Shown: positions 17,403 to 25,010, counted from the first letter of the stretch. The stretch is DNA of 51,830 nt from Nocardia anaemiae NBRC 100462 (GCF_001612725.1 NZ_BDAZ01000075.1:1-51830); one strand, 5' to 3'. Notes: generated by a model from the sequence alone, not told the origin. A program made the numbers and translations.

Positions 17403-17463
17403 CACGGTCATTGAGAGTCCTTTCGAACCGCGAGCCGAGCTCCGCTGCCTGGCTCTATTGGCT

Positions 17464-17489
17464 TATAGTCAGGGTAACGCCTGAGTATA
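17464..17489. promoter_or_regulatory. Palindromic operator/promoter upstream of the HxlR gene
   Basis: Near-perfect inverted repeat TATAGTCAGG-N6-CCTGAGTATA (9 of 10 positions pair), 36 nt before the HxlR ATG. Its right arm includes a TATAGT -10-like hexamer. The position and symmetry fit autoregulation by the HxlR dimer. It also sets the right-hand limit of the IS110 element. Confidence 0.6.
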
Positions 17490-17524
17490 GTCGACTCAAG
17501 CCAGATATCGCTATGATGTTCGTC

Positions 17525-18022
17525 ATGGCAGCCGTAATGGAAGGACCCCTGGCCGATCTGAGCGCGTGGAAACCCGCCGAATGCTCGATCGCGAAGGCGA
17601 TGGACCTGATCGGCACCCGCTCGGCGATCCTGATCCTGCGCGAGGCCTATTACGGCACCACCCGCTTCGACGGTTTCGCCGCCCGGGTCGGCATCACCGA
17701 TGCCGCCGCGTCCGGCCAGCTCCGCAAGCTCACCGACGCTGGTCTGCTCGCCAAGCGGCCGTATCAGGAGGAGGGCAAGCGGACACGCCAGGAGTACGTG
17801 CTGACGGATATGGGTCGCGATCTACTGCCCGCGGTGCTGGCGCTCATGCAGTGGGGCGATGCCTATCTGCAGCCGGGGCCCGCGCCGTTGCTGCTGGTCG
17901 AGGAGTCCAGCGGCGCGCCGGTCCGGGTGCAGGTGCGCAGCGAGACAGGTCGCGAAATCGACTTGGAGAACCTCGGCGTACGACTCAACCCCGAGTATTC
18001 ACGCGCCCGATCGGCGAAATGA
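17525..18022 (+). CDS. HxlR-family transcriptional regulator
   Basis: A 165-residue winged-helix regulator. The HxlR signature is clear: CSIAKAMDLIGTRSAILILRE, YYGTTRFDGFAARVGITDAA, LRKLTDAGLLAKRPYQEEGKR and RQEYVLTDMGRDLLPAVLALMQWGDAYL. I chose the ATG at 17525; other ATGs at 17513 and 17540 are possible, and the frame runs back to 17399 inside the IS flank. HxlR proteins often sense electrophiles or redox state and control a divergent gene. The original divergent partner may have been the thiolase, now separated by the insertion sequence. It is convergent with the F420-reductase-like gene. Confidence 0.93.
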   Translation: MAAVMEGPLADLSAWKPAECSIAKAMDLIGTRSAILILREAYYGTTRFDGFAARVGITDAAASGQLRKLTDAGLLAKRPYQEEGKRTRQEYVLTDMGRDLLPAVLALMQWGDAYLQPGPAPLLLVEESSGAPVRVQVRSETGREIDLENLGVRLNPEYSRARSAK

Positions 18023-18082
18023 TCCCCGACATCGGTGCGGGTCGAGTCGGCCCGCATCCAGACCTGATCGGCTCCGGCGACG

Positions 18083-18730
18083 TCAGCCGGTGACCACCGC
18101 GTAGTTGATGTCCTCGGTGCCGAATTTGTTGTAGAGGTGAATCCACAGCAGCACAAGGGGTTCGGTGCTCCGCGCGGTCACCACACCGCCCAGGTCGATG
18201 ATCTGCTCATCGGACCAGCCGAAGGATTTCAGCAGCGCCGCCACCTCGGCCTTGGCCGATTCGTCATCGCCGCTCAGAAAGACATTGTGCCGCCCCGGAA
18301 TTCGGGACGGGTCGACCATGAGCTGGTTGTTCATGGTGTTGAGGGTTTTCACCACCCGCGCCTCCGGGAAGGCCTGCTGGATCGCCTCGGCGACACTGCC
18401 CGCCTCGGGCGTGGCCAATTTCGGCGGGAATCCACCGGAGAAATCCAGTGCATTCGACACGTCCACCAGCACTTTTCCGCTCAGATTCGCCGCACCCGCC
18501 GCAATGAGCGCGGCCAGCGACACGGTGCCGGACGTCGCATTGATCACCAACTCCGCCTCGGCCGCGGCATCGGCGAAAGTGCCATGGGCGCCGCCGGTTT
18601 CGTTCGCCCACTCGGTCGCCGCCGCATTCTCGGCGGTCCGGGACCCGAGCGTCACCGCGTGACCGAGCTCGACCAGCTTGCTCGCGAGCCTGCGCCCGAC
18701 CTGCCCGGTACCCAGCACCGCTATCTTCAA
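18083..18730 (-). CDS. NADPH:F420 reductase-like / NAD(P)-binding oxidoreductase
   Basis: A 215-residue protein with an N-terminal Rossmann fold (KIAVLGTGQVGRRLASKL, then VTLGSRTAEN) and the layout of archaeal and actinobacterial F420H2:NADP oxidoreductase homologues (NATSGTVSLAALIAA, KVLVDVSNALDFSGG, VVKTLNTMNNQLM, FLSGDDESAKAEV). The start is the TTG at 18730, with GAGGAG about 7 nt upstream; the longer frame to 18946 is Arg-rich. It may reduce NADP+ with F420H2 or act on another substrate. An F420-dependent luciferase-like enzyme lies 1.6 kb away, consistent with F420 metabolism in this organism. Confidence 0.85.
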   Translation of the reverse strand: MKIAVLGTGQVGRRLASKLVELGHAVTLGSRTAENAAATEWANETGGAHGTFADAAAEAELVINATSGTVSLAALIAAGAANLSGKVLVDVSNALDFSGGFPPKLATPEAGSVAEAIQQAFPEARVVKTLNTMNNQLMVDPSRIPGRHNVFLSGDDESAKAEVAALLKSFGWSDEQIIDLGGVVTARSTEPLVLLWIHLYNKFGTEDINYAVVTG

Positions 18731-18906
18731 CGTCCACTCCTCGCGCCGATCCCGTCGAGCGTCGAGTTTACGAATGCGGCGTGGTGTTCGCGTGGCCTTC
18801 CGCCGTGGGCGAACGCCAATGGCGTCGACGCAGCGAGGGCGGTCAATCCGCGCGCAGCGCCTGGGACTCGCTCGAAAGTCCGACGGGGAGATGTGTCGTT
18901 CCCGGG

Positions 18907-18931
18907 CAGCGGTCCATTGACCGGACCGCTG
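18907..18931. terminator. Perfect hairpin between the oxidoreductase and ABC ATPase genes
   Basis: 9-bp inverted repeat CAGCGGTCC / GGACCGCTG with a 7-nt loop, about 180 nt upstream of the TTG start at 18730 and about 85 nt downstream of the ATPase stop at 19016. It could end ATPase transcription or serve as an operator for the downstream gene. Confidence 0.45.
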
Positions 18932-18950
18932 AATGCTCGGGAGCACTTCT

Positions 18951-19009
18951 GCGCGTGCACTTTCGCTGATATCCCGTAGGACATTCCGGATTGGCGAAAG
19001 TACACGCGC
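18951..19009. repeat. 16-bp long inverted repeat with 27-nt loop
   Basis: Arms GCGCGTGCACTTTCGC (18951-18966) and GCGAAAGTACACGCGC (18994-19009) pair at 15 of 16 positions. The structure begins 6 nt past the stop of the ABC ATPase gene. It may be a terminator, an RNA-processing hairpin or the remnant of a small mobile repeat. Confidence 0.6.
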
Positions 19010-19015
19010 AACGCC

Positions 19016-20110
19016 TCAGGACAGGCGGCGGCCGTCGACGGCGGAGAAGAAGTAGGTGTGTTCCGGTGTGGCCGTCAGCTGCACCCGGTTGCCCTTCTCC
19101 GGCGGGTTGCGCCAATCCGCCCGCGCCACAATGGTTTCGCCCGCACCGTTCGTCGCGCTCTCGGCGATGGTGCGGCCGTAGATGTAGGCGTCGGAGCCGA
19201 GTTCCTCGACGACATCGACCTCCATCTGGATGCCCGACTTGTCCTGCGCCGCACCGATCTCCAGGTGCTCGGGCCGCACGCCGACCACCACCGAACCCTC
19301 GGCGGCATCGGCGACCGACCGCGGCACCGGCAGCTTGGCACAGCCGAGCTCGACCGCGCCGTCGGCGACCGGCAGTGTGAACAGATTCATCGCGGGCGAA
19401 CCCATGAACCCGGCGACGAAGACATTCGCCGGATCCCGATACAGATCGCGCGGTGTCGCGCACTGCTGCAGCAGTCCGTCCTTGAGCACCGCGACCCGGT
19501 CGCCCATGGTCATCGCCTCGACCTGGTCGTGTGTGACGTACACGGTGGTGGTGCCGAGGCGACGCTGCAGCTGGGCGATTTGGGTGCGGGTCTGCACCCG
19601 CAGCTTGGCGTCCAGATTCGACAGCGGCTCGTCCATCAGGAATACCTGCGGCTGGCGCACGATCGCCCGCCCCATCGCTACGCGCTGACGCTGACCGCCC
19701 GACAGCGCCTTCGGCTTGCGATCCAGAAACGGCTCGAGGTCGAGCAGTTTGGCCGCTTCCAGCACCCGGCGCTCCTTCTCCGCCTTGGCGACCTTGGCGA
19801 GTTTGAGCGCGAAGCCCATATTCTCCGCCACGGTCATATGCGGGTAGAGCGCGTAGTTCTGGAACACCATGGCGATATCGCGTTGCTTGGGTTCGGCATG
19901 GGTGACGTCATCGGCACCGATCAGAATGCGCCCGGCGTCGACATCCTCTAGTCCGGCGAGCATCCGCAGTGAGGTCGACTTACCGCAGCCGGACGGACCG
20001 ACCAGCACGAGGAACTCCCCGTCGGCGATCTCGAGATTCAGCTTGTCGACGGCGGGTTTGGACGAGCCGGGGTAGAGCCGGGTCGCGCTATCGAAGGTCA
20101 CGGTGGCCAT
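19016..20110 (-). CDS. Sugar ABC transporter ATP-binding protein, SugC/UgpC/MsiK-like
   Basis: A 364-residue MalK-type ATPase: Walker A GPSGCGKST (about 38-46), Q-loop MVFQNYALYPHMTV, signature LSGGQRQRVAMGRAI, Walker B VFLMDEPLSNLDAKLR, switch His in YVTHDQVEA, and a C-terminal regulatory OB/TOBE region (from about 240). No permease or binding protein adjoins it. The LpqY/SugA/SugB-like genes at 8456-11699 lack an ATPase and lie on the same strand, so this subunit may power them, perhaps together with other importers as MsiK does in Streptomyces. The stop is followed by a long inverted repeat. Confidence 0.95.
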   Translation of the reverse strand: MATVTFDSATRLYPGSSKPAVDKLNLEIADGEFLVLVGPSGCGKSTSLRMLAGLEDVDAGRILIGADDVTHAEPKQRDIAMVFQNYALYPHMTVAENMGFALKLAKVAKAEKERRVLEAAKLLDLEPFLDRKPKALSGGQRQRVAMGRAIVRQPQVFLMDEPLSNLDAKLRVQTRTQIAQLQRRLGTTTVYVTHDQVEAMTMGDRVAVLKDGLLQQCATPRDLYRDPANVFVAGFMGSPAMNLFTLPVADGAVELGCAKLPVPRSVADAAEGSVVVGVRPEHLEIGAAQDKSGIQMEVDVVEELGSDAYIYGRTIAESATNGAGETIVARADWRNPPEKGNRVQLTATPEHTYFFSAVDGRRLS

Positions 20111-20345
20111 GACAAATCACATCCCATCACCGGCAGGAACGTGCCGGACGATCCGAGTAAGGGTTGACCGGCGATATTACTGGATGTGCTCGCTTCGCAC
20201 ACGATGCGCTCGAGTTCGCGCAGAAAGTTGGTCGGCGCGGGCTATTCCGAAGTCGGTTACCAGCACCCGAGTAATAGCTGCGCCAAAGATCTTGTCGCCG
20301 GTAGCCTCGATCGGGGAACCAGATCCAGCGACGAGGAGCAGACTC

Positions 20346-21140
20346 ATGACCCGACCGGTTCGGATCGGCGTACAGCTACAGCCCCAGCATGCCGCAGACT
20401 ATGGACTCCTGCGCGATGCCGTACTACGCGCGGAGGACGCGGGCGTCGATATCGCCTTCAACTGGGACCACTTCTATCCGCTTACCGGCGACCACAACGG
20501 CGCGCATTTCGAATGCTGGACCATGCTCGGCGCCTGGGCCGAGCAGACCGAACGGATCGAGATCGGCGCGCTGGTCACCGGCGGCGGTTACCGCAATCCC
20601 GATCTGCTCGCCGATATGGCGCGCACGGTGGACCACATCAGCAATGGTCGACTCATTCTCGGCATCGGCGCCGGATGGTTCCAGAAGGACTATGACGAAT
20701 ACGGCTACGAATTCGGCACAGCGGGAAGCCGACTCGCGCTGCTGAAGGCGAATATGGCCCGGCTCACCGCCCGGCTGAAGAAGCTGAACCCGCAGCCCAC
20801 CCGGGATATCCCGATCCTGATCGGCGGCGGTGGCGAGAAGAAGACGCTGCGGCTGGTCGCACAGTACGCCGATATCTGGCACACCTTCGCCGACCTCGAC
20901 GCGCTCGCGCACAAGAACAAAGTGCTCACCGAGCACTGCGCGGATGTCGGCACCGATCAGGCGAAGATCGAGCTCTCGGTGCAATGGCCGGGTGCGGAGC
21001 GGGCGTCGACGTTCGTCGAGGCAGGGGTGAGTCTGTTCACCATCGGGGTGAGCGGGCCGAAGTTCGACCTGACTGAGGTCGAGCGGGCGATTCGTTGGCG
21101 GGACGAGGTCAATCCGGAGCCGGTCAGAGGGTTGGCCTGA
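20346..21140 (+). CDS. LLM-class (luciferase-like) F420-dependent oxidoreductase
   Basis: A 264-residue TIM-barrel flavin/F420 enzyme. Typical segments are VRIGVQLQPQHADYGLLRDA-type N-terminus, FNWDHFYPLTGDHNGAHFEC, GALVTGGGYRNPDLLADMARTVDHIS, LILGIGAGWFQKDYDEYGY and the IPILIGGGGEKKTLRLVAQYAD loop. The ATG at 20346 has GAGGAG upstream; the longer frame to 20103 is not family-like. M. tuberculosis Rv0044c, which lies in the syntenic ino1 neighbourhood, is of this class, so it may be the orthologue. Substrate unknown. It is divergent from the ABC ATPase gene. Confidence 0.92.
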   Translation: MTRPVRIGVQLQPQHAADYGLLRDAVLRAEDAGVDIAFNWDHFYPLTGDHNGAHFECWTMLGAWAEQTERIEIGALVTGGGYRNPDLLADMARTVDHISNGRLILGIGAGWFQKDYDEYGYEFGTAGSRLALLKANMARLTARLKKLNPQPTRDIPILIGGGGEKKTLRLVAQYADIWHTFADLDALAHKNKVLTEHCADVGTDQAKIELSVQWPGAERASTFVEAGVSLFTIGVSGPKFDLTEVERAIRWRDEVNPEPVRGLA

Positions 21141-21347
21141 GCCTCGGAGCAGATCGCGAGGATCGTGCTCTCTCGCTGGCGTAACCCCGGTCGGCGGTCG
21201 GGTTCGGATCACCGTGATCCGAATTCCGGGATCGGGTGCCGGTGCCGCGTCCGCGCACGCCGTGCGGCCGCATGCCCTGACAGTGAGGTGCGCACGCCGC
21301 GGGGTAGCTGCCGATCAGTGCCTGATCGGACGCTAGGGTTGCTCGTC

Positions 21348-23138
21348 ATGGCTGGTCTGCCCGCTGTGCGGTCTCGTGCGTTGATCGCCGTGCTATTGCT
21401 TGCCGTCGGCCTCGCCGCCACGGCCTGCGGTTCCGGCGACGATTCCACCGATCGAAATCAATGCACGCCGCCCGGGCTGAGCGCGGCATCGGCCGCACCG
21501 ACCAACCTCGGCTCGGCGGCCTCGGCGGGGGAGGACAAATACACCACCGCGTCCACGTTGCCGGTCCCGGCGATCGATACCGGCAAGCTGCGGCTCATTA
21601 CGCCGGGCAAGCTCACCGTTGGTACCCTCTCGGACGCACCGCCGAGCATCTGCCTGAACTCGGCGGGCTCGTTCACCGGCTTCGACAATGAGCTGCTGCG
21701 GGCGATCGGCGCGAAACTCGGTCTCCAGGTGGAATTCTCGGGCACCGAATTCGCACCGCTGCTCTCCCAGGTCTCCGGCGGTCGGTTCGATGTCGGTTCG
21801 TCGAATATCACCACCACCGCGGAGCGGCGCGAACGCGTCGGATTCACCAATGGTTACGACTTCGGCTACTTCTCGCTCGTCGTCCCGAATGGCAGTGCCA
21901 TCAAGGGCTTTTCGGACCTCGGGCGGGGCAACCGGATCGCCGTCGTGCAGGGCACGGTGCAGGACGATTACGTGGTCAACCAGCTGCATCTGGATCCGGT
22001 GAAGTTCCCGGACTACGCCACCGCGTACGCGAATCTCAAATCCGGTCAGGTCGATGCCTGGGTCGCGCCGTCGGCGCAGGCCGAGGGACAGGTGCACTCG
22101 GGTGACGGCACCACGATCATCCAGAACACCTTCAGCCTGGACAATTTCGTCGGCTACGCGGTCGCCAAGAACAACCAGCCCCTGATCGACGCGCTCAATA
22201 GCGGCCTCGACGCCGTGATCGCCGACGGCACCTACGCCAAGCTCTACGCCGACTGGGTGCCGAGGCAGTTGCCGCCCGGTTGGAAGCCGGGCTCGAAAGC
22301 CGCACCCGCGCCGCAACTTCCGGATTTCGCCGCCATAGCCGCGGAGAAGAAGACCACCGACAGCGGACAGGATGCACCGAAATCGACGGTGCGGCAGTTG
22401 AAGGAGACCTTCTTCGACTGGTCGCTGTACCGCAAGGCATTTCCCGATCTGTTCAAGACCGGTTTGCCGAATACCCTGATTCTGGCGGTGGTTTCCGGTG
22501 TGCTCGGCACCATTCTCGGCATGTTGCTCGCGGTCGCCGGCATTTCCCGGACGCGCTGGTTGCGCTGGCCCGCAAGGGTTTACACCGATATCTTCCGCGG
22601 CCTGCCCGCGGTGGTGATCATCCTGATCATCGGACTCGGCATCGGACCGGTTGCTCGCAATATCACCGGCAACAACCCGTATTGGCTCGGTGCGATCGCG
22701 CTGGCATTGCTGGCCTCGGCCTATATCGGTGAGATCTTCCGCTCCGGTATCCAATCCGTGGAGGCGGGTCAGCTGGAGGCCGCGCGTGCCATCGGCTTCG
22801 GCTACCGCCAGGCCATGACGCTGGTCGTGATTCCGCAGGGTGTGCGCCGGGTGCTGCCCGCGCTGATGAACCAATTCATCGCGCTGATCAAGGATTCCTC
22901 GCTGATCTACTTCCTCGGACTGCTCGCGACCCAGCGCGAACTGTTCGCGGTCGGCCGAGATCTCAACGCGCAGACCGGAAATCTCTCCCCGCTGGTCGCC
23001 GCCGGTCTGGTCTATCTGCTGTTGACCATCCCGCTGACGCACCTGGTGAACTACATCGACCACCGGATGCGCACCGGGCGACCCGACCAGCCCATCGACC
23101 AGGTCGAGGCGGCCACGATCACGGAAGGGCGCGGTTAA
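21348..23138 (+). CDS. Fused amino-acid-binding protein and permease of an ABC transporter (glutamine type)
   Basis: A 596-residue fusion. A lipoprotein signal (LIAVLLLAVGLAATAC) leads into an SBP family 3 domain (about 70-300: LTVGTLSDAPPSICLN, GFDNELLRAIGAKLGLQVEF, DVGSSNITTTAERRERVGFT). After a linker comes a HisM/GlnP-type permease domain (about 365-590) with the EAA loop EAARAIGFGYRQAMTLVVIP and QGVRRVLPALMNQFI. The start is the ATG at 21348; the frame is open back to 21165 but without the signal. The ATPase gene follows directly. A tethered receptor is known from GlnPH of Gram-positives, so polar amino-acid uptake is likely; the substrate is inferred. Confidence 0.93.
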   Translation: MAGLPAVRSRALIAVLLLAVGLAATACGSGDDSTDRNQCTPPGLSAASAAPTNLGSAASAGEDKYTTASTLPVPAIDTGKLRLITPGKLTVGTLSDAPPSICLNSAGSFTGFDNELLRAIGAKLGLQVEFSGTEFAPLLSQVSGGRFDVGSSNITTTAERRERVGFTNGYDFGYFSLVVPNGSAIKGFSDLGRGNRIAVVQGTVQDDYVVNQLHLDPVKFPDYATAYANLKSGQVDAWVAPSAQAEGQVHSGDGTTIIQNTFSLDNFVGYAVAKNNQPLIDALNSGLDAVIADGTYAKLYADWVPRQLPPGWKPGSKAAPAPQLPDFAAIAAEKKTTDSGQDAPKSTVRQLKETFFDWSLYRKAFPDLFKTGLPNTLILAVVSGVLGTILGMLLAVAGISRTRWLRWPARVYTDIFRGLPAVVIILIIGLGIGPVARNITGNNPYWLGAIALALLASAYIGEIFRSGIQSVEAGQLEAARAIGFGYRQAMTLVVIPQGVRRVLPALMNQFIALIKDSSLIYFLGLLATQRELFAVGRDLNAQTGNLSPLVAAGLVYLLLTIPLTHLVNYIDHRMRTGRPDQPIDQVEAATITEGRG

Positions 23139-23222
23139 ATCATGAGCGAGCGTAGCGAGCGAATCGACAACACAGCGCCCGGAGGCGGTCATGCCGGAAC
23201 CGAGCGCCAGCGAGGTGGAGGC

Positions 23223-23948
23223 ATGAGTGCCTCTCTCACCGGAACCGGTCTGCATCTGACGCTGGGCCACAATCATGTGCTGCGCGGCGTCGATATCCAT
23301 GTCGACGCGGGTAAGACCACCACCGTCATCGGACCGTCCGGCTCCGGCAAGTCGACGCTGCTGCGCGTGCTCAACCGGCTGTACGAACCCGATCAGGGTG
23401 ATGTGCTGCTGGACGGTGAGTCGGTGCTCACCGAGGATCCGGATAAGCTGCGCCAGCGCATCGGCATGGTGTTCCAGCACTTCAACCTCTTCCCGCACAA
23501 GACGGTCGCGGAGAATGTTGCGCTCGGGCCGCGCAAGCTGCGCGGGCTGTCCAAGGATGCCGCGCGGGCGCTGGCCGTCGAGCAGCTCGAAGTGGTCGGC
23601 CTGGCCGAGAAGGCTGATTCCCGCCCGTCGAATCTGTCCGGTGGGCAGCAGCAGCGGGTGGCGATCGCGCGTGCGCTGGCCATGCAGCCGGAGATCATGT
23701 TCTTCGACGAGGCCACCTCGGCACTGGATCCGGAGCTGGTGAAGGGCATTCTCGCGCTGATGGCCGAGCTGGCTACCCAGGGAATGTCGATGATCGTGGT
23801 GACCCACGAGATGGGTTTCGCGCGCAGCGTTTCCGACAGCGTGCTGTTCATGGACGCTGGTCAGGTGGTCGAAACGGGCACTCCCGACGCCCTGTTCGAC
23901 AACCCGACGACACCGCGACTACAGCGCTTCCTCTCCCAGGTTTTGTGA
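23223..23948 (+). CDS. Polar amino-acid ABC transporter ATP-binding protein (GlnQ-like)
   Basis: A 241-residue ATPase: Walker A GPSGSGKST, Q-loop MVFQHFNLFPHKTV, signature LSGGQQQRVAIARALAM, Walker B IMFFDEATSALDPEL and switch His VVTHEMGFAR. These are typical of PAAT-family transporters. I start at the ATG at 23223, which has GGTGGAGG upstream; an ATG at 23142 would add 27 residues (MSERSERIDNTAPGG...) encoded by a GAGCGAGCGTAGCGAGCG repeat that I take to be a dispersed intergenic sequence. It forms an operon with the fused receptor/permease. Confidence 0.94.
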   Translation: MSASLTGTGLHLTLGHNHVLRGVDIHVDAGKTTTVIGPSGSGKSTLLRVLNRLYEPDQGDVLLDGESVLTEDPDKLRQRIGMVFQHFNLFPHKTVAENVALGPRKLRGLSKDAARALAVEQLEVVGLAEKADSRPSNLSGGQQQRVAIARALAMQPEIMFFDEATSALDPELVKGILALMAELATQGMSMIVVTHEMGFARSVSDSVLFMDAGQVVETGTPDALFDNPTTPRLQRFLSQVL

Positions 23949-24046
23949 CCGCCAGCACACCGCTAGTAAACTCGATAGATGCGCACCTGCTAATGTGTCG
24001 TCGCGCTCGGCGCCACATATCCAGCAATGGGAACCAAGGAGGTCCG

Positions 24047-24343
24047 ATGACCACAGCGCATCACGAGCACACCGAACACCAGCACGTCCACGGCCCCGGC
24101 TGCGGCCACACCGAAGTACCGCACGGCGACCACACCGACTACGCCCACGACGGCCACCTGCACCGCGAACACAACGGTCACTGGGACGAATGCGAACCCG
24201 CCGCGCACACCAAACACGCGGGCCACGACCATACCCACGGCCCCGACTGCGGCCACGAAGCCATCCAACACGGCGACCACCTCGACTATCTCCACGACGG
24301 CCACTGCCACGCCGCCCACAACGGTCACTACGACGACCACTGA
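24047..24343 (+). CDS. Histidine-rich duplicated metal-binding protein
   Basis: A 98-residue soluble protein with about one third His and many Asp/Glu. Two near-identical halves each contain HGP-x-CGH, then HGDHxDY, HDGHxH and HNGHxD, ending HYDDH. The ATG at 24047 is preceded by AAGGAGG at ideal spacing. It has no membrane segment, so annotations of such proteins as zinc permeases are misleading; binding or buffering of Zn, Ni or Co in the cytoplasm is the natural inference. It lies alone, followed by a perfect terminator hairpin. A metal-responsive operator was not recognised in the 98 nt upstream. Confidence 0.85.
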   Translation: MTTAHHEHTEHQHVHGPGCGHTEVPHGDHTDYAHDGHLHREHNGHWDECEPAAHTKHAGHDHTHGPDCGHEAIQHGDHLDYLHDGHCHAAHNGHYDDH

Positions 24344-24352
24344 GCCCGCCGT

Positions 24353-24376
24353 GCCGAGCTGCGCTCGCAGCTCGGC
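24353..24376. terminator. Hairpin terminator after the His-rich gene
   Basis: 11-bp arms GCCGAGCTGCG / CGCAGCTCGGC with a 2-nt centre, 10 nt after the stop codon at 24343. Confidence 0.7.
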
Positions 24377-24426
24377 GCAGGCACATCGATTCGCCGCGCT
24401 CCTCGCCTTCGAGTAGAGATGGCGAG

Positions 24427-24921
24427 ATGGGGATTGGTGATCCACGGCTCCACCTGCGGCTGCTGACGCCCGACGACTGGGCAACATTTCGGAGCATCCG
24501 CCTGCGTTCCCTGGCCGATGCGCCACAGGCATTCGGCGCGACGTTGGAGGAGGTGCGCAGTAGGTCCGACCAGGTCTGGGCGGATCTACTGGCGCAACGC
24601 GCGCAGTTCGTGGCGAGTGTCGACGGCATCGATGTCGGGACGGTCGGCGGGCACGATGATCCCGAACGACCTGGGGCGCACCTCATTTCGATGTGGGTCG
24701 CCGAAAAGTCGCGGGGCACTGGAATTTCGGATCGTTTGGTGCGCTCGGTAGTCGACTGGGCCGTCGATGCCGGGCATCACAAGGTGTGGTTGGAGGTTGC
24801 CGCGGGCAATGCGGCGGCTGAGCGGTTATATCTGCGGCACGGCTTCGTGCGGACGGGTGTGCAGGGAACGGTCGCTCCCGACGATCCGCGGCCGGAATTC
24901 GAGATGCTCTTGAACCTGTGA
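24427..24921 (+). CDS. GNAT-family N-acetyltransferase
   Basis: A 164-residue Gcn5-type acetyltransferase. It opens LHLRLLTPDDWATFRSIRLRSL, has the beta4 segment AHLISMWVAEKSRGTGISDRLV with the acetyl-CoA pyrophosphate loop SRGTG, and closes with VWLEVAAGNAAAERLYLRHGFVRTG. The start ATG at 24427 gives family length. The acyl acceptor is unknown. It is probably a single-gene unit between the His-rich gene and the NTF2-like operon. Confidence 0.9.
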   Translation: MGIGDPRLHLRLLTPDDWATFRSIRLRSLADAPQAFGATLEEVRSRSDQVWADLLAQRAQFVASVDGIDVGTVGGHDDPERPGAHLISMWVAEKSRGTGISDRLVRSVVDWAVDAGHHKVWLEVAAGNAAAERLYLRHGFVRTGVQGTVAPDDPRPEFEMLLNL

Positions 24922-24941
24922 GGCACGAGCCGCTGACCGCA

Positions 24942-24979
24942 TACGTATAGGTCGGTGAAAAGTACTTATAGGTGACTGA
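24942..24979. promoter_or_regulatory. Tandem 17-bp boxes spaced 21 bp upstream of the NTF2-like operon
   Basis: TACGTATAGGTCGGTGA (24942-24958) and TACTTATAGGTGACTGA (24963-24979) agree at 13 of 17 positions and repeat every 21 bp, two helical turns. They lie about 85-125 nt before the start at 25065. This suggests cooperative binding by an unidentified regulator or sigma-factor elements. Confidence 0.45.
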
Positions 24980-25010
24980 TTCGGCACCCATGGCTCTGCT
25001 CATAACGTAG

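Larger units (their letters stand above)
15976..17460 (+). mobile_element. IS110-family insertion sequence (approximate limits)
   Basis: Contains a complete DEDD transposase plus about 210 nt of structured left non-coding DNA and up to about 55 nt on the right. Limits are set by neighbours: the thiolase ribosome-binding site ends near 15975, and the operator of the HxlR gene begins at 17464. IS110 elements lack typical terminal inverted repeats and make no target duplications, so exact ends cannot be read here. An 8-mer ATTGAGAG occurs at 16101-16108 and 17410-17417. The element appears intact. Confidence 0.7.

Noticed and set aside
21393..23807. 804-codon minus-strand open frame
   Set aside because: Antisense shadow of the fused receptor/permease and GlnQ-like genes, with His/Arg/Gln-rich low-complexity translation.
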